Under the pieces are notes generated by a model. That model did not search any database. It saw only the letters and a list, made by a program, of their open reading frames with translations, and was not told the DNA's origin. Below, one piece after another: positions 8,724 to 18,827 of a DNA stretch of 64,000 bases. The position numbers were made by a program, and so were the translations under genes. Each line of letters opens with the position of its first letter. Positions within the stretch are counted from its first letter, which is position 1. The DNA is taken from assembly GCF_000520955.1 (NCBI RefSeq), contig NZ_JACC01000027.1, positions 31,303-95,302 on the forward strand, written 5' to 3'. This stretch comes from Aquimarina pacifica (GTDB lineage Bacteria > Bacteroidota > Bacteroidia > Flavobacteriales > Flavobacteriaceae).

Positions 8724-9017
8724 ATGAAGAACATCATTAATAATATTAATAAGGCTTTTGATCACAGAATCCGATTAGGCATTATGTCTATTTTGATGGT
8801 GAATGAATATGCTGATTTCAAAATGCTAAAGGAGCTACTTGGAGCTACAGATGGCAATCTGGCAAGCCATACAAAAGCTTTAGAAAAAGAAGCATATATA
8901 CAAGTCGAAAAATCATTTATCGGTAGAAAACCCAACACAAAATATAGTGCCACAAAAAAAGGCAGAGAAGCATTTAAGAAACATGTAGAAGCAATTGAAA
9001 AGCTTCTAAAACAATAA
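8724..9017 (+). CDS. Winged-helix transcriptional regulator
   Basis: This 97-residue protein is a bare DNA-binding domain: an N-terminal helix (NINKAFDHRIRLGIMSIL), a helix-turn-helix around DFKMLKELLGATDGNLASHTKALEK (quoted in part) and a beta wing with GRKPNTKYSATKKGREAF. This is the pattern of the winged-helix DNA-binding domain family (HTH_34-like). There is no ligand-binding domain. It sits between a membrane protein gene and the Coq4-like gene, and identical palindromes precede both flanking genes. I infer that it controls this operon and itself. Confidence 0.85.
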   Translation: MKNIINNINKAFDHRIRLGIMSILMVNEYADFKMLKELLGATDGNLASHTKALEKEAYIQVEKSFIGRKPNTKYSATKKGREAFKKHVEAIEKLLKQ

Positions 9018-9038
9018 CTTATATTTTTTTATTCATTC

Positions 9039-9055
9039 ACTTTGAAATTCAAAGT
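9039..9055 (+). promoter_or_regulatory. Palindromic operator candidate, copy 2
   Basis: ACTTTG (9039-9044), spacer AAATT, CAAAGT (9050-9055) is a perfect inverted repeat 15 bases before the ATG at 9071. Its right half and downstream bases (ATTCAAAGTACTTT) match copy 1 at 8069-8083 exactly. The duplication suggests a second promoter inside the operon under the same control. Confidence 0.65.
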
Positions 9056-9070
9056 ACTTTAAAAATTGAA

Positions 9071-9532
9071 ATGAGAGCAATACTGGTAGAGAGATTATAC
9101 GAATGGACGAAAAAACCGTATCAAAAATGGTTTAAAAAGGACCTCCCATGGAATATTTCGATAAAAGAACTTATCCAATATCCCAAAGAAAGTTTGGGAT
9201 TTCACTTAGGGTGTTTTTTGTTACAGCATGACTTCACCCCTCAACCCAAACTAGAAGATCATGATGTGTTTCATGTGCTTACAAATACTGGGATTACAGT
9301 ATATGAAGAAATCGCCATGCAATATTATCTTTTCGGAAATGGAAAACGCAGCGTATATCTTCTTTTCGTGCTCCTCATAGGTTCCCTATTATATCCCGAT
9401 AAAATCAGGTTTTTTATACAAGCATATCAAAAAGGCAAAAAAGCATTTCCCTTTTATCAACTAGCCTATCAAAATTTACTTTATCAATCACTGTCTTCAT
9501 TACAAAAAACTTTATCAATCCATTCTATATGA
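9071..9532 (+). CDS. Coq4-like protein with intact metal-binding motif
   Basis: The 153-residue protein contains HDVFH followed 12 residues later by Glu80 (His64, Asp65, His68, Glu80), exactly the HDxxH-x11-E motif of the Coq4 family. In mitochondria and some proteobacteria, Coq4 scaffolds or catalyses a step in ubiquinone synthesis. Flavobacteria normally use menaquinone, so a different lipid-related role is likely here. The protein is shorter than eukaryotic Coq4. It overlaps the next gene by 4 bases (ATGA), showing translational coupling. The family call rests on the motif and the surrounding text; function in this host is unknown. Confidence 0.7.
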   Translation: MRAILVERLYEWTKKPYQKWFKKDLPWNISIKELIQYPKESLGFHLGCFLLQHDFTPQPKLEDHDVFHVLTNTGITVYEEIAMQYYLFGNGKRSVYLLFVLLIGSLLYPDKIRFFIQAYQKGKKAFPFYQLAYQNLLYQSLSSLQKTLSIHSI

Positions 9533-9831
9533 AAATCATACAACCCATAAACAAGAATTCTCTAATACTAGCTTCAGTTAGTTTTTTATTAGGCACTACA
9601 CTCTTATTGCTCTTTTTTATAGTGAATTCTCCCATTATTAAAGTCGTCAGTATTTTTTATGTATTAATTAGCGCATCACTTAATGCAATAGCATTTATAG
9701 GCTTATTAAGCAACTCCCTTATAAATACCCAATACACCAAAGAGAATATTACTTCGATCCTACTCTTTCTAATCAATATTCCCGTAAGCCTTCTCTACTT
9801 CATTATCATATATACACAACCACACTTTTAA
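9529..9831 (+). CDS. Small hypothetical membrane protein
   Basis: The 100-residue protein has three hydrophobic stretches (about residues 12-33, 38-62 and 78-97) and few charged residues. No family is recognised. Its start codon overlaps the stop of the Coq4-like gene and it lies 11 bases before the DUF1361 gene, so it is part of the same operon. Confidence 0.65.
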   Translation: MKIIQPINKNSLILASVSFLLGTTLLLLFFIVNSPIIKVVSIFYVLISASLNAIAFIGLLSNSLINTQYTKENITSILLFLINIPVSLLYFIIIYTQPHF

Positions 9832-9842
9832 AAATTAAACAT

Positions 9843-10490
9843 ATGAACACACTACATGAACAACTTCCGTTTATAAAAAATTTTACTGCATCGGTCATCT
9901 TCAGTTTCACCCTATTTCTAATGCGTGCGATAAAAACGGATTCTATTTATTACCTATTCTTATTCTGGAATCTATTTTTAGCCTGTATCCCCTATGCTAT
10001 CGTGCTATTAATCAGTATTAGAAAAATGAATCCATTATTATTTTGGCTGGGTTTTCTAATTTGGTTGGTATTTTTACCCAACTCACCCTATATCCTAACA
10101 GACCTACAGCATATACGTCTTAGTCCAAAACACACTGTTTGGTTTGATGTATTAATTATCATGTCGGTTGCCGTCAATGGGCTGACTATTGGTTTTGTAT
10201 CCCTTCGCATGATGCAAAAATTACTTCAAGAAAAATTAACAGGAAAAACAATCAATAGGATCACCCATCTTATTCTTCTTCTCTGTGGATTCGGAATCTA
10301 TCTGGGCAGAGTTCTAAGATGGAATAGCTGGGATATTCTTTATCATCCGATCGGGATTATATCAGATGTCGTAAAAAGGTTTGTATTTCCGATACAATAT
10401 ATCGAAACATGGATGTTCACTATGGCATTTGGTGGGTTCCTTATTCTAACCTATCGATACGCTTATAACAATCAAGAAAAATCTAATTAA
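9843..10490 (+). CDS. DUF1361 membrane protein
   Basis: The 215-residue multi-pass protein has the DUF1361 signatures WNLFLACIPY, WLVFLPNSPYILTDL and a late LGRVLRWNSWDI segment. The family is found in many bacteria; its function is not known. It lies between a small membrane protein gene and creD with gaps of 11 and 25 bases, which fits an operon concerned with the cell envelope. Confidence 0.85.
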   Translation: MNTLHEQLPFIKNFTASVIFSFTLFLMRAIKTDSIYYLFLFWNLFLACIPYAIVLLISIRKMNPLLFWLGFLIWLVFLPNSPYILTDLQHIRLSPKHTVWFDVLIIMSVAVNGLTIGFVSLRMMQKLLQEKLTGKTINRITHLILLLCGFGIYLGRVLRWNSWDILYHPIGIISDVVKRFVFPIQYIETWMFTMAFGGFLILTYRYAYNNQEKSN

Positions 10491-10515
10491 AAATAAACAC
10501 TAAAATTTTATTACT

Positions 10516-11871
10516 ATGGAAACGCAAAAACAAAAGAAACCCTTTGGTGAATGGATCAAAACCTCTATTACCATTAGAATGCTTATGGTCGGTATTTTGA
10601 TTCTGGTGCTACTTATACCCCTATCCTACATCAAAAACCTAATACAAGAACGCAATATCAGACAAGATGAAACAGTAAAAGAAATTAATCAAAAATGGGG
10701 AAACGAAGTTCTATTATATGGACCCATACTTAAAATACCCTATCAAATACATACCCCAAAAAAAATCTGGGACAAAAAAACTGAATCCTATATAGAGGAA
10801 GATATCATTACTACAGATTATGGATTCTTTTTTCCCAATACGCTAGACATACAATCAGACATACAATCAGAAACTCTTAAAAGAGGAATTTACAAATCTG
10901 GTGTATATACAGCAGATATGGATATCAAAGGTTCTTTTTCAGTACCAAATTTTGAAATACAAAATATTGCAGCTGCAGATATTTTATGGAATAAAGCAAC
11001 TGTAATTATCAACTCTACCAATTTAAAGGGAATAAAAAGTAATTTAGAATTAAAACTGGGACCAAATTCGTATCCATTAAGATCTAGATATACGAAAAAC
11101 TCCTATACCAATATTTTAGAAACCAAATTTCTAAATGAAAACTCGTTACCCAAAGACAACACTATTAACTTTGACCTCCAGCTAACTATAAACGGAAGTG
11201 AAGAGTTAAAATTTATCCCCGTAGGAAGAGAAACCAAGGTAACTATGACATCAAATTGGTCATCTCCTAACTTTTCTGGCAATTATTTACCTGATCCAAA
11301 AACGAAGGAAATCTCTGAAAATGGTTTTAAAGCTAATTGGAAAATATTACAAATCAATAGAGAATTTGAACAGGAGTTTTTTGGAGAATTGCCGCATATA
11401 AACTCATCAGCATTTGGTGTAAAACTCTTTATCCCCATTGATGAGTACCAAAAAAGTGAACGAGCTACCAAGTATGGATATCTAGTAATCGCACTCACCT
11501 TTTTAGTATTTTTTCTAATACAAAGCATTAGTAAAATACATATTCATCCTTTTCAATACCTTATGATTGGTCTGGCTTTAACCATGTTTTATACATTACT
11601 GATTTCTATATCTGAGCATTCTAACTTTTTTATAGCCTATGGCATTGCAGGAGTTTCTGTTATCGTTCTGATCTCTACATACTCTAAAGCTATTCTTAAA
11701 AGTTTTAAGTTTATGAGATTTATAGCCACTTCACTAATTGCTTTATATACATTTATCTTCGTAATTATACAATTAGAGAAGTATGCATTGCTAGTAGGAA
11801 GTATAGGATTATTCTTAATTCTTGGCACTATTATGATGGCATCCAGAAAAATCGATTGGTCAAATAACTAA
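10516..11871 (+). CDS. creD: Cell envelope integrity protein CreD
   Basis: CreD is an inner-membrane protein of unknown biochemical role whose overproduction affects colicin and beta-lactam responses in proteobacteria. This 451-residue copy has the family plan: an N-terminal membrane helix (about residues 20-42), a large periplasmic beta-rich domain with VLLYGPILKIPY-type wording, and a cluster of membrane helices from about 315 to the end including the HPFQYLMIGLALTMFYTLL region. It closes the operon that starts at 8088. A 13-bp hairpin follows the stop. Confidence 0.9.
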   Translation: METQKQKKPFGEWIKTSITIRMLMVGILILVLLIPLSYIKNLIQERNIRQDETVKEINQKWGNEVLLYGPILKIPYQIHTPKKIWDKKTESYIEEDIITTDYGFFFPNTLDIQSDIQSETLKRGIYKSGVYTADMDIKGSFSVPNFEIQNIAAADILWNKATVIINSTNLKGIKSNLELKLGPNSYPLRSRYTKNSYTNILETKFLNENSLPKDNTINFDLQLTINGSEELKFIPVGRETKVTMTSNWSSPNFSGNYLPDPKTKEISENGFKANWKILQINREFEQEFFGELPHINSSAFGVKLFIPIDEYQKSERATKYGYLVIALTFLVFFLIQSISKIHIHPFQYLMIGLALTMFYTLLISISEHSNFFIAYGIAGVSVIVLISTYSKAILKSFKFMRFIATSLIALYTFIFVIIQLEKYALLVGSIGLFLILGTIMMASRKIDWSNN

Positions 11872-11886
11872 TCTTAGTCTAACACA

Positions 11887-11916
11887 ACGGCTATGATTTA
11901 TTTAAATTATAGCCGT
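11887..11916 (+). terminator. Possible terminator hairpin after creD
   Basis: ACGGCTAT-G-ATTT (11887-11899) pairs with AAAT-T-ATAGCCGT (11904-11916), including one G-U pair, around a 4-base loop. There is no T run after it, so it may instead be an RNA-stabilising hairpin or an element in the leader of the gene at 11930. Confidence 0.4.
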
Positions 11917-11929
11917 AAAACCTACAAAA

Positions 11930-12703
11930 TTGAAATATTTAATACTCATATTATCGTTTCTATTATTCGCTTTAGGCATGATAATCCTATTGATAAGTCT
12001 TTATGTTTTTGGACTAGGTTTCTTTACCATAGCTATGACAACAGGAACTTTAATAGGTTTTATTGCAACTATTATAAAACCAAGAATTGGGTACACTATT
12101 ATTTTTATAAGCACAATAGTCTGGCTATTAAGATACTCTGAGCATGCAAGTTTCTTGATTTTCTATGATATAGAAAATTTCGGAAGATGGATTATGGTTC
12201 TCATCCCTTTATCAATCTCAGCAGTTTTATTCGGACTAAGTCTTAAAGCAGTACAGAATGAACGTAAAAAAGAGTTCAAATTTATCTGGATACCCATAAC
12301 ATTAATAACATTCATTTCGATAGGACTTTTATCATTTGTTAGAAAGTCACATATCAATGAAATTAATTGTTGGTATTATTTAGATAATAAATCTGATACG
12401 ATAAAAATGACATTCGCCATCAGTCCCCAGCATAAATTTGATGCCCTATGTCACTCAAAAAACCTCAAGGAACTGATCCTTCAACAAGGAATCAAATATG
12501 AGTCAATAGATGGATATTATTTTCCCGAATCCAAAGTAAAAGTTATAACAAGCTTTAAAAAAATTACTAATGTCAAAGTTATGGGTTTTAGAAACTCTGA
12601 AACGAACAAAAAAATTAATTTCGAAAATGACTTCGAAATAGACATAAATTCAATAAAAGGAGATAAAAGCATATTAAAACCTAGGTTTACATGGGGAGAT
12701 TAA
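11930..12703 (+). CDS. Hypothetical membrane protein
   Basis: The 257-residue protein starts at a TTG, has four to five hydrophobic segments in its first 140 residues, then a soluble C-terminal domain (about 145-257) with one WYYLDNKSDTIKM stretch. I recognise no family. It follows creD by 58 bases but a hairpin separates them, so it may be independently expressed. The long gap to the right contains no continuation of it. Confidence 0.55.
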   Translation: MKYLILILSFLLFALGMIILLISLYVFGLGFFTIAMTTGTLIGFIATIIKPRIGYTIIFISTIVWLLRYSEHASFLIFYDIENFGRWIMVLIPLSISAVLFGLSLKAVQNERKKEFKFIWIPITLITFISIGLLSFVRKSHINEINCWYYLDNKSDTIKMTFAISPQHKFDALCHSKNLKELILQQGIKYESIDGYYFPESKVKVITSFKKITNVKVMGFRNSETNKKINFENDFEIDINSIKGDKSILKPRFTWGD

Positions 12704-12978
12704 ATCAAAACTATATTTTCAATAAATAAAGCTTCTCGTTGATAACAAAAAATCATATTATGTAAGAACTTATTTTACGTTGTACAATTCACTTCAAAAA
12801 AACAACTAAAACCGTTGTATGTATTTTTTCAAAAAAAACACCTCTCTAAAAGCAGGTACTTATATATACAATTATACACCCGTTTTTTCCTACAAGTATT
12901 TTCAAAAAAACAGTATCAAAAAACGAAATAATTAAATTTAAAATTAGATAATATTCGCCATCCTTTACGACTTAAAAA

Positions 12979-13012
12979 TTGGTCAACCAAAAACAAAAAA
13001 TTGGTCAACCAA
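12979..13012. repeat. Tandem pair of TTGGTCAACCAA elements
   Basis: Two identical 12-base near-palindromes (TTGGT-CA-ACCAA) start 22 bases apart, about two DNA turns, with A-rich DNA between. This arrangement is typical of paired regulator sites. They lie about 190 bases upstream of the first mini-protein promoter. Confidence 0.65.
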
Positions 13013-13200
13013 AATGACCTTTATTCTGACCTCTAAAAAAGGGGAAAAAACCCCTATCCCCAGATCATTTAATGTAAGAATTTACTTCAATTATTAACAT
13101 TTATTTGTGATTAAAAAATACATACAGCGCCTTTATACGCCTTACATCTAAAACATCATTTTCACTATGTTAATTTTTTTTTCAAGGTACCTTTTGATAG

Positions 13201-13208
13201 TATCTTTG
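13201..13208 (+). promoter_or_regulatory. -7 element of mini-protein copy 1
   Basis: TATCTTTG is an exact match to TAnnTTTG and lies 26 bases before the ATG at 13235. No TTG at the right distance; T-rich DNA occupies the -33 region. Confidence 0.6.
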
Positions 13209-13234
13209 CATAACAAATTATAAATCAAAAGATT

Positions 13235-13333
13235 ATGAAGCTATTTTACGGAATTATAACAATTAATTTTAAAGTTTTAAAAAGCTTTTTGAAGCAACTA
13301 CCATCGGCTAGTAGTAATGCTATTCACAGATAA
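13235..13333 (+). CDS. 32-residue mini-protein, copy 1 of an unnamed family
   Basis: The frame encodes 32 residues ending in QLPSASSNAIHR. Copies 2 (13605) and 3 (42571) have the same length and the same layout: [FI]-aromatic-Tyr near residue 4-5, a basic residue at about 13, Val/Met-hydrophobic pair, Phe-x-Lys-[EQ]-Leu-Pro, then xAS and a final Ala-hydrophobic-[HR]-Arg-stop. This copy is the most divergent: it has Ser where the others have Gly in LPGAS. It has its own -7 box. The sequence is amphipathic and basic, without a clear signal peptide. I do not recognise the family; possibilities include a small regulatory or membrane-associated peptide, a signal precursor, or a type I toxin. Confidence 0.7.
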   Translation: MKLFYGIITINFKVLKSFLKQLPSASSNAIHR

Positions 13334-13604
13334 AATTGTTATACAAAAAAATTAGGTAAGCCGAGGGGTACAAAACATATTGCAAATACAAGATTATTGA
13401 AAAAAATAACAGGGAAAAAACCCTCAAATTTTCTTTAATAAAGACAATATTTTTTCGAAAAAAACAATTAAAATACGTTTTCTGGTATTTTATCGCAAAA
13501 AGGACAATTTATATCCTAAATTGTTCTAAAAGAACTTTCTAAAACCTTACAAGTTATTATATTTGTAAGTAATTAATACATATAGTAATCTAAATTAAAA
13601 TAAT
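13334..13604. other. Spacer between mini-protein copies 1 and 2
   Basis: The 271 bases hold no other frame of note. There is a GGG-A6-CCC element at 13412-13423 and an 11-bp inverted repeat (13501-13511 with 13517-13527, one G-U) just upstream of the -7 box of copy 2, a possible operator. Confidence 0.5.
13558..13565 (+). promoter_or_regulatory. -7 element of mini-protein copy 2
   Basis: TATATTTG matches TAnnTTTG exactly and lies 39 bases before the ATG at 13605. The inverted repeat at 13501-13527 ends 30 bases before it, in the zone where an activator or repressor would sit. Confidence 0.6.
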
Positions 13605-13703
13605 ATGGGGATATTTTACACAAAATTCAGATTAACTTTTAGAATTGTAATGGATTTTCTAAAAGAGCTACCTGGGGCGTCTGGTCACGCAATACACAGG
13701 TAA
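13605..13703 (+). CDS. 32-residue mini-protein, copy 2 of an unnamed family
   Basis: The frame encodes 32 residues starting MGIFYTKFRLTFR and ending ELPGASGHAIHR. Compared with copy 3 (42571), 18 or so positions are identical, including FYT, LTFR, F-x-K-E-LPGAS and the final Arg. The codons for conserved residues differ at silent positions (for example Lys-Glu-Leu-Pro-Gly-Ala is AAA GAG CTA CCT GGG GCG here and AAG GAG TTA CCT GGT GCA there), which points to selection on the protein. It has an exact -7 box upstream and a strong terminator downstream, so it is a complete transcription unit. Function unknown. Confidence 0.8.
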   Translation: MGIFYTKFRLTFRIVMDFLKELPGASGHAIHR

Positions 13704-13760
13704 CAAAACGAAATTTATTATTCTGTATGGAGAATAATTAGTATTGAAGAAATACAAAAA

Positions 13761-13795
13761 AAAGCTTGACACTAGTTCTGTCAAGCTTTTTTTAT
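13761..13795. terminator. Bidirectional intrinsic terminator
   Basis: AAAGCTTGAC (13761-13770) pairs with GTCAAGCTTT (13780-13789) around a 9-base loop. It is flanked by an A run on the left and a T run on the right. It ends the mini-protein unit on the plus strand and the DUF2911 gene on the minus strand. Confidence 0.9.
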
Positions 13796-13820
13796 TTTAT
13801 TTATTCGCCAAATAATTCAT

Positions 13821-14354
13821 TTACATATAAAATGGTACTTCGGTACGTACAGTATCCCATGCCATAATCATATGATATCCTTTATCCACTTTTTTAAACC
13901 CTATAGAAAACGCTTCGACTTCATTACCAGAAGCAACAGGAACCTTAATTCTTGCTACATCCATACTTTTGTCATAGGTATATGCTCCCCAACTATCTAA
14001 ATCTGAATTTATGATAATTGTCCATTCCTTTTCACCCGGAATTGTAAACAAAGAATAAGTCCCAGCTTTTATTGTTTTGTCACCCATAGTAACATCTTTA
14101 AAAAATTTGACCTCAGTCGCTTCATCTGCCCCAGTACGCCAAACTTTATCATAACTTACAAGCTCTCCAAAAATTTTACGTCCTTTTTTCTGAGGTCTAC
14201 TATATATTACCTTAATCGTAGGCTTGGCATTTTTATCTACTTTTGCGTACGAAATATCAGTAGGACTCTTTTGTAACTTTGCAAATTTTTGTGCATTAAC
14301 AGTCGATAATACTCCCAAAATCAATACTGCAATTAGAATTAGTGATTTTTTCAT
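13821..14354 (-). CDS. DUF2911 protein, exported
   Basis: The 177-residue protein has a signal peptide (MKKSLILIAVLILGVLS...NAQ) followed by the DUF2911 domain, recognisable from IKVIYSRPQKKGRKIFGELV, VWRTGADEATEVKF and AGTYSLFTIPGEKEWTIIIN. The family is common in Bacteroidetes and its biochemical role is unknown; it is presumed periplasmic. It is a single-gene unit that shares the terminator at 13761-13795 with the mini-protein gene. Its length is normal for a single-domain member. Confidence 0.9.
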   Translation of the reverse strand: MKKSLILIAVLILGVLSTVNAQKFAKLQKSPTDISYAKVDKNAKPTIKVIYSRPQKKGRKIFGELVSYDKVWRTGADEATEVKFFKDVTMGDKTIKAGTYSLFTIPGEKEWTIIINSDLDSWGAYTYDKSMDVARIKVPVASGNEVEAFSIGFKKVDKGYHMIMAWDTVRTEVPFYM

Positions 14355-14612
14355 AATGGTGATTTTAATTTTAATTAAGAGATGTAAAGATATTATTGAA
14401 CTTACATGCTAAATGTTAATCCTACCCCAAATTCTGTTAAATATCTTAAAAATAACAATCTATTAGCAACTGTAAGTCTTATCTCATTTTAAAGTTACGA
14501 TTCAATACTAATAACACATTATAAATAACAAAATGAAATCAAAAATCCTGATTATGTTTTAATACACAAATTATAAGCCAATCTTTGATCTCTCAATAAA
14601 AAATTATAATGT

Positions 14613-16283
14613 ATGTGTGGAATTGTTTGTGCTTTTGATTTGAAGCAAGATTCAGAGATATTAAGACCTCAGTTATTAGAAATGTCCAAAAAGATTCGTC
14701 ATAGAGGACCGGATTGGAGTGGTATTTATTCAAATGAAAAGGCAATCTTAGCGCACGAGAGACTAGCTATAGTAGATCCAGTCTCTGGTAAACAACCTTT
14801 ATTTAGTGAAGATAAAAAATTAGTACTTGCCGCAAATGGTGAAATTTATAATCATAGAGAACTGCGTAAACAATTTGATGGAAAATACAATTTTCAGACA
14901 GAATCTGATTGTGAAATTATATTAGCATTATACAAAGAAAAAGGTGCTGATTTCTTAGATGACCTTAATGGTATTTTTGCTTTTGCACTATATGATGTAG
15001 AAAAAGATACCTACCTTATTTCTAGAGACCATATGGGAATAATTCCTTTATACATGGGATGGGATCAAAATGGTAGTTTCTATGTAGCATCAGAACTGAA
15101 AGCTCTTGAAGGAGTTTGCACAAAAATAGAATTATTCCCTCCAGGACATTATCTGTCTAGTGAAGAGGAAGGATTAAAAAAATGGTATGTTAGAGAGTGG
15201 TCTGATTATGATGCTGTAAAAGATAATCAAACCAGCATAGACGAACTAAGAGATGCACTAGAAGCAGCGGTGCATAGACAATTAATGTCTGATGTTCCTT
15301 ACGGCGTATTACTTTCTGGTGGCTTAGACTCTTCTGTAACTTCTGCAATAGCAAAAAAATATGCAGAAAAAAGAATCGAATCTGGTGATACTAAAGATGC
15401 TTGGTGGCCAAAGTTACACTCTTTTTCTGTCGGATTAGAAGGATCTCCAGATCTTGCAGCAGCACAGAAAGTAGCAGATCACATAGGAACAGTTCATCAT
15501 GAAATCAAATTCACGATACAAGAGGGACTTGATGCAATTAAAGATGTAGTATACAACTTAGAAACATATGACATCACAACAATAAGAGCTTCTACTCCTA
15601 TGTACCTTATGGCACGTGTAATAAAATCAATGGGAGTAAAAATGGTTTTATCAGGAGAGGGTGCTGACGAAATTTTTGGAGGATATTTATACTTCCATAA
15701 AGCTCCAAATGCACAAGAGTTTCATGAAGAAACTGTACGTAAATTGAGTAAATTACATATGTATGATTGTTTACGTGCTAATAAATCTCTTGCCGCTTGG
15801 GGAATCGAAGGTCGTGTTCCGTTCCTAGATAAAGAATTTATGGATGTAGCCATGCGTATCAACCCGCAGGATAAAATGATTAACGGTGAGCGTATGGAAA
15901 AATGGGTAATTCGTAAAGCATTTGAATCTTATTTACCAGAAAGCGTAGCTTGGAGACAAAAAGAACAGTTCTCTGATGGTGTAGGATATAGCTGGATTGA
16001 TACACTCAAAGAAGTGGTTGATAAAGAGGTGACAGACGAGCAAATGGCAAATGCACATTTCAGATTCCCGATACAAACACCTCAAAACAAAGAAGAATTT
16101 TATTATAGATCTATTTTCGAAGGTCATTTCCCTAGTGATACCGCTGCCTTAAGTGTTCCTCAAGAACCATCAGTAGCTTGTAGTACTAAAATTGCCTTAG
16201 AATGGGATGAAGCTTTCAAAAACATGAATGACCCAAGTGGTCGAGCTGTTGCTAATGTTCATGAAGAAGCGTATGATGAATAA
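14613..16283 (+). CDS. asnB: Asparagine synthase (glutamine-hydrolysing)
   Basis: AsnB makes asparagine from aspartate, glutamine and ATP in the cytosol. The 556-residue protein starts MCGIVCAF, so Cys2 becomes the N-terminal nucleophile of the glutaminase domain; ANGEIYNH (74-81) is part of that site. The synthetase domain has the ATP-binding loop SGGLDSS (235-241) and VLSGEGADEIFGGY. Length matches the class B bacterial enzyme. It is a single-gene unit bounded on the right by a perfect palindromic terminator. Confidence 0.96.
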   Translation: MCGIVCAFDLKQDSEILRPQLLEMSKKIRHRGPDWSGIYSNEKAILAHERLAIVDPVSGKQPLFSEDKKLVLAANGEIYNHRELRKQFDGKYNFQTESDCEIILALYKEKGADFLDDLNGIFAFALYDVEKDTYLISRDHMGIIPLYMGWDQNGSFYVASELKALEGVCTKIELFPPGHYLSSEEEGLKKWYVREWSDYDAVKDNQTSIDELRDALEAAVHRQLMSDVPYGVLLSGGLDSSVTSAIAKKYAEKRIESGDTKDAWWPKLHSFSVGLEGSPDLAAAQKVADHIGTVHHEIKFTIQEGLDAIKDVVYNLETYDITTIRASTPMYLMARVIKSMGVKMVLSGEGADEIFGGYLYFHKAPNAQEFHEETVRKLSKLHMYDCLRANKSLAAWGIEGRVPFLDKEFMDVAMRINPQDKMINGERMEKWVIRKAFESYLPESVAWRQKEQFSDGVGYSWIDTLKEVVDKEVTDEQMANAHFRFPIQTPQNKEEFYYRSIFEGHFPSDTAALSVPQEPSVACSTKIALEWDEAFKNMNDPSGRAVANVHEEAYDE

Positions 16284-16340
16284 TATATAACGATTACAGT
16301 TTACTTTATTTAAACTGAAATTTGAGTTAGTTGAGCTATA

Positions 16341-16372
16341 AAACCCAGAGAAAATTTTCTCTGGGTTTTATT
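16341..16372 (+). terminator. Intrinsic terminator after asnB
   Basis: AAACCCAGAGAAAA and TTTTCTCTGGGTTT (16341-16368) form a perfect 28-base palindrome, followed by TATTATT. It lies 58 bases after the asnB stop. Confidence 0.85.
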
Positions 16373-16616
16373 ATTACACCAATCTATAGTAGAAATTAAA
16401 CAATTCAAATAGGATATTAACGTGCACCAATACCCTACCACAAATCCAATCCACTTTTAAAGACCTCTACGCATAATTAACAAATAAGAACTTATGACCT
16501 CATTATGCTCAAATTGATTTTAAGGGGGTTTTTATCGTTTTTAAGGGCTTTTTTTGCTTTTCTAGTATATTTCTCAACGAATTGTTAATAACTCTTTAAA
16601 TCATCTTTGACAAATC

Positions 16617-16647
16617 CTTTTTATATTTTACTGTTTTTTTATCTTTG
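16617..16647 (+). promoter_or_regulatory. Promoter of gyrB
   Basis: TTG at 16617-16619, a 20-base spacer and TATCTTTG at 16640-16647 match the flavobacterial consensus. The predicted leader is about 35 bases. The rest of the 404-base gap between asnB and gyrB (16284-16687) holds only the asnB terminator. Confidence 0.65.
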
Positions 16648-16672
16648 TTTGTTGTCAAAACAAAAAAAATAA

Positions 16673-18628
<1,956 letters not shown>

Positions 18629-18654
18629 CAGATTTTATACAGTATGAATATATG

Positions 18655-18682
18655 AAAAACCACCTTCACAGGTGGTTTTTTT
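18655..18682 (+). terminator. Intrinsic terminator after gyrB
   Basis: AAAAACCACC (18655-18664), a 6-base loop and GGTGGTTTTT (18671-18680) followed by TT. It lies 26 bases after the gyrB stop. Confidence 0.9.
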
Positions 18683-18731
18683 ATTGTACTGATTTGCAAA
18701 AAATAGATTTTTTAGGATAATAGGAGCATCG

Positions 18732-18769
18732 AAAATCCGTTATCCCTATAAGTATAGCGGATTTTTTTT
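18732..18769 (+). terminator. Second intrinsic terminator downstream of gyrB
   Basis: AAAATCCG-T-TAT (18732-18743) pairs with ATA-G-CGGATTTT (18754-18765), with one G-U pair, then a T run. It backs up the terminator at 18655. Confidence 0.75.
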
Positions 18770-18827
18770 ATATTGCAATCCCTAGAATACCAATTTTAAA
18801 TTTAAAATGGTAATAAACCCAAATCTA

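Larger units (their letters stand above)
12704..13234. other. Long intergenic region left of the mini-protein genes
   Basis: This 531-base stretch has no recognisable gene. It holds two tandem copies of TTGGTCAACCAA (12979-12990 and 13001-13012), a GGGG-A6-CCCC hairpin at 13041-13054, two related ATGTAAGAA-nTTA stretches (near 12760 and 13072), and the promoter of the first mini-protein at its right end. Confidence 0.6.

Noticed and set aside
11887..11916. Hairpin after creD as a strong rho-independent terminator.
   Set aside because: The stem is good but no T run follows on either strand; listed only as a weak possibility.
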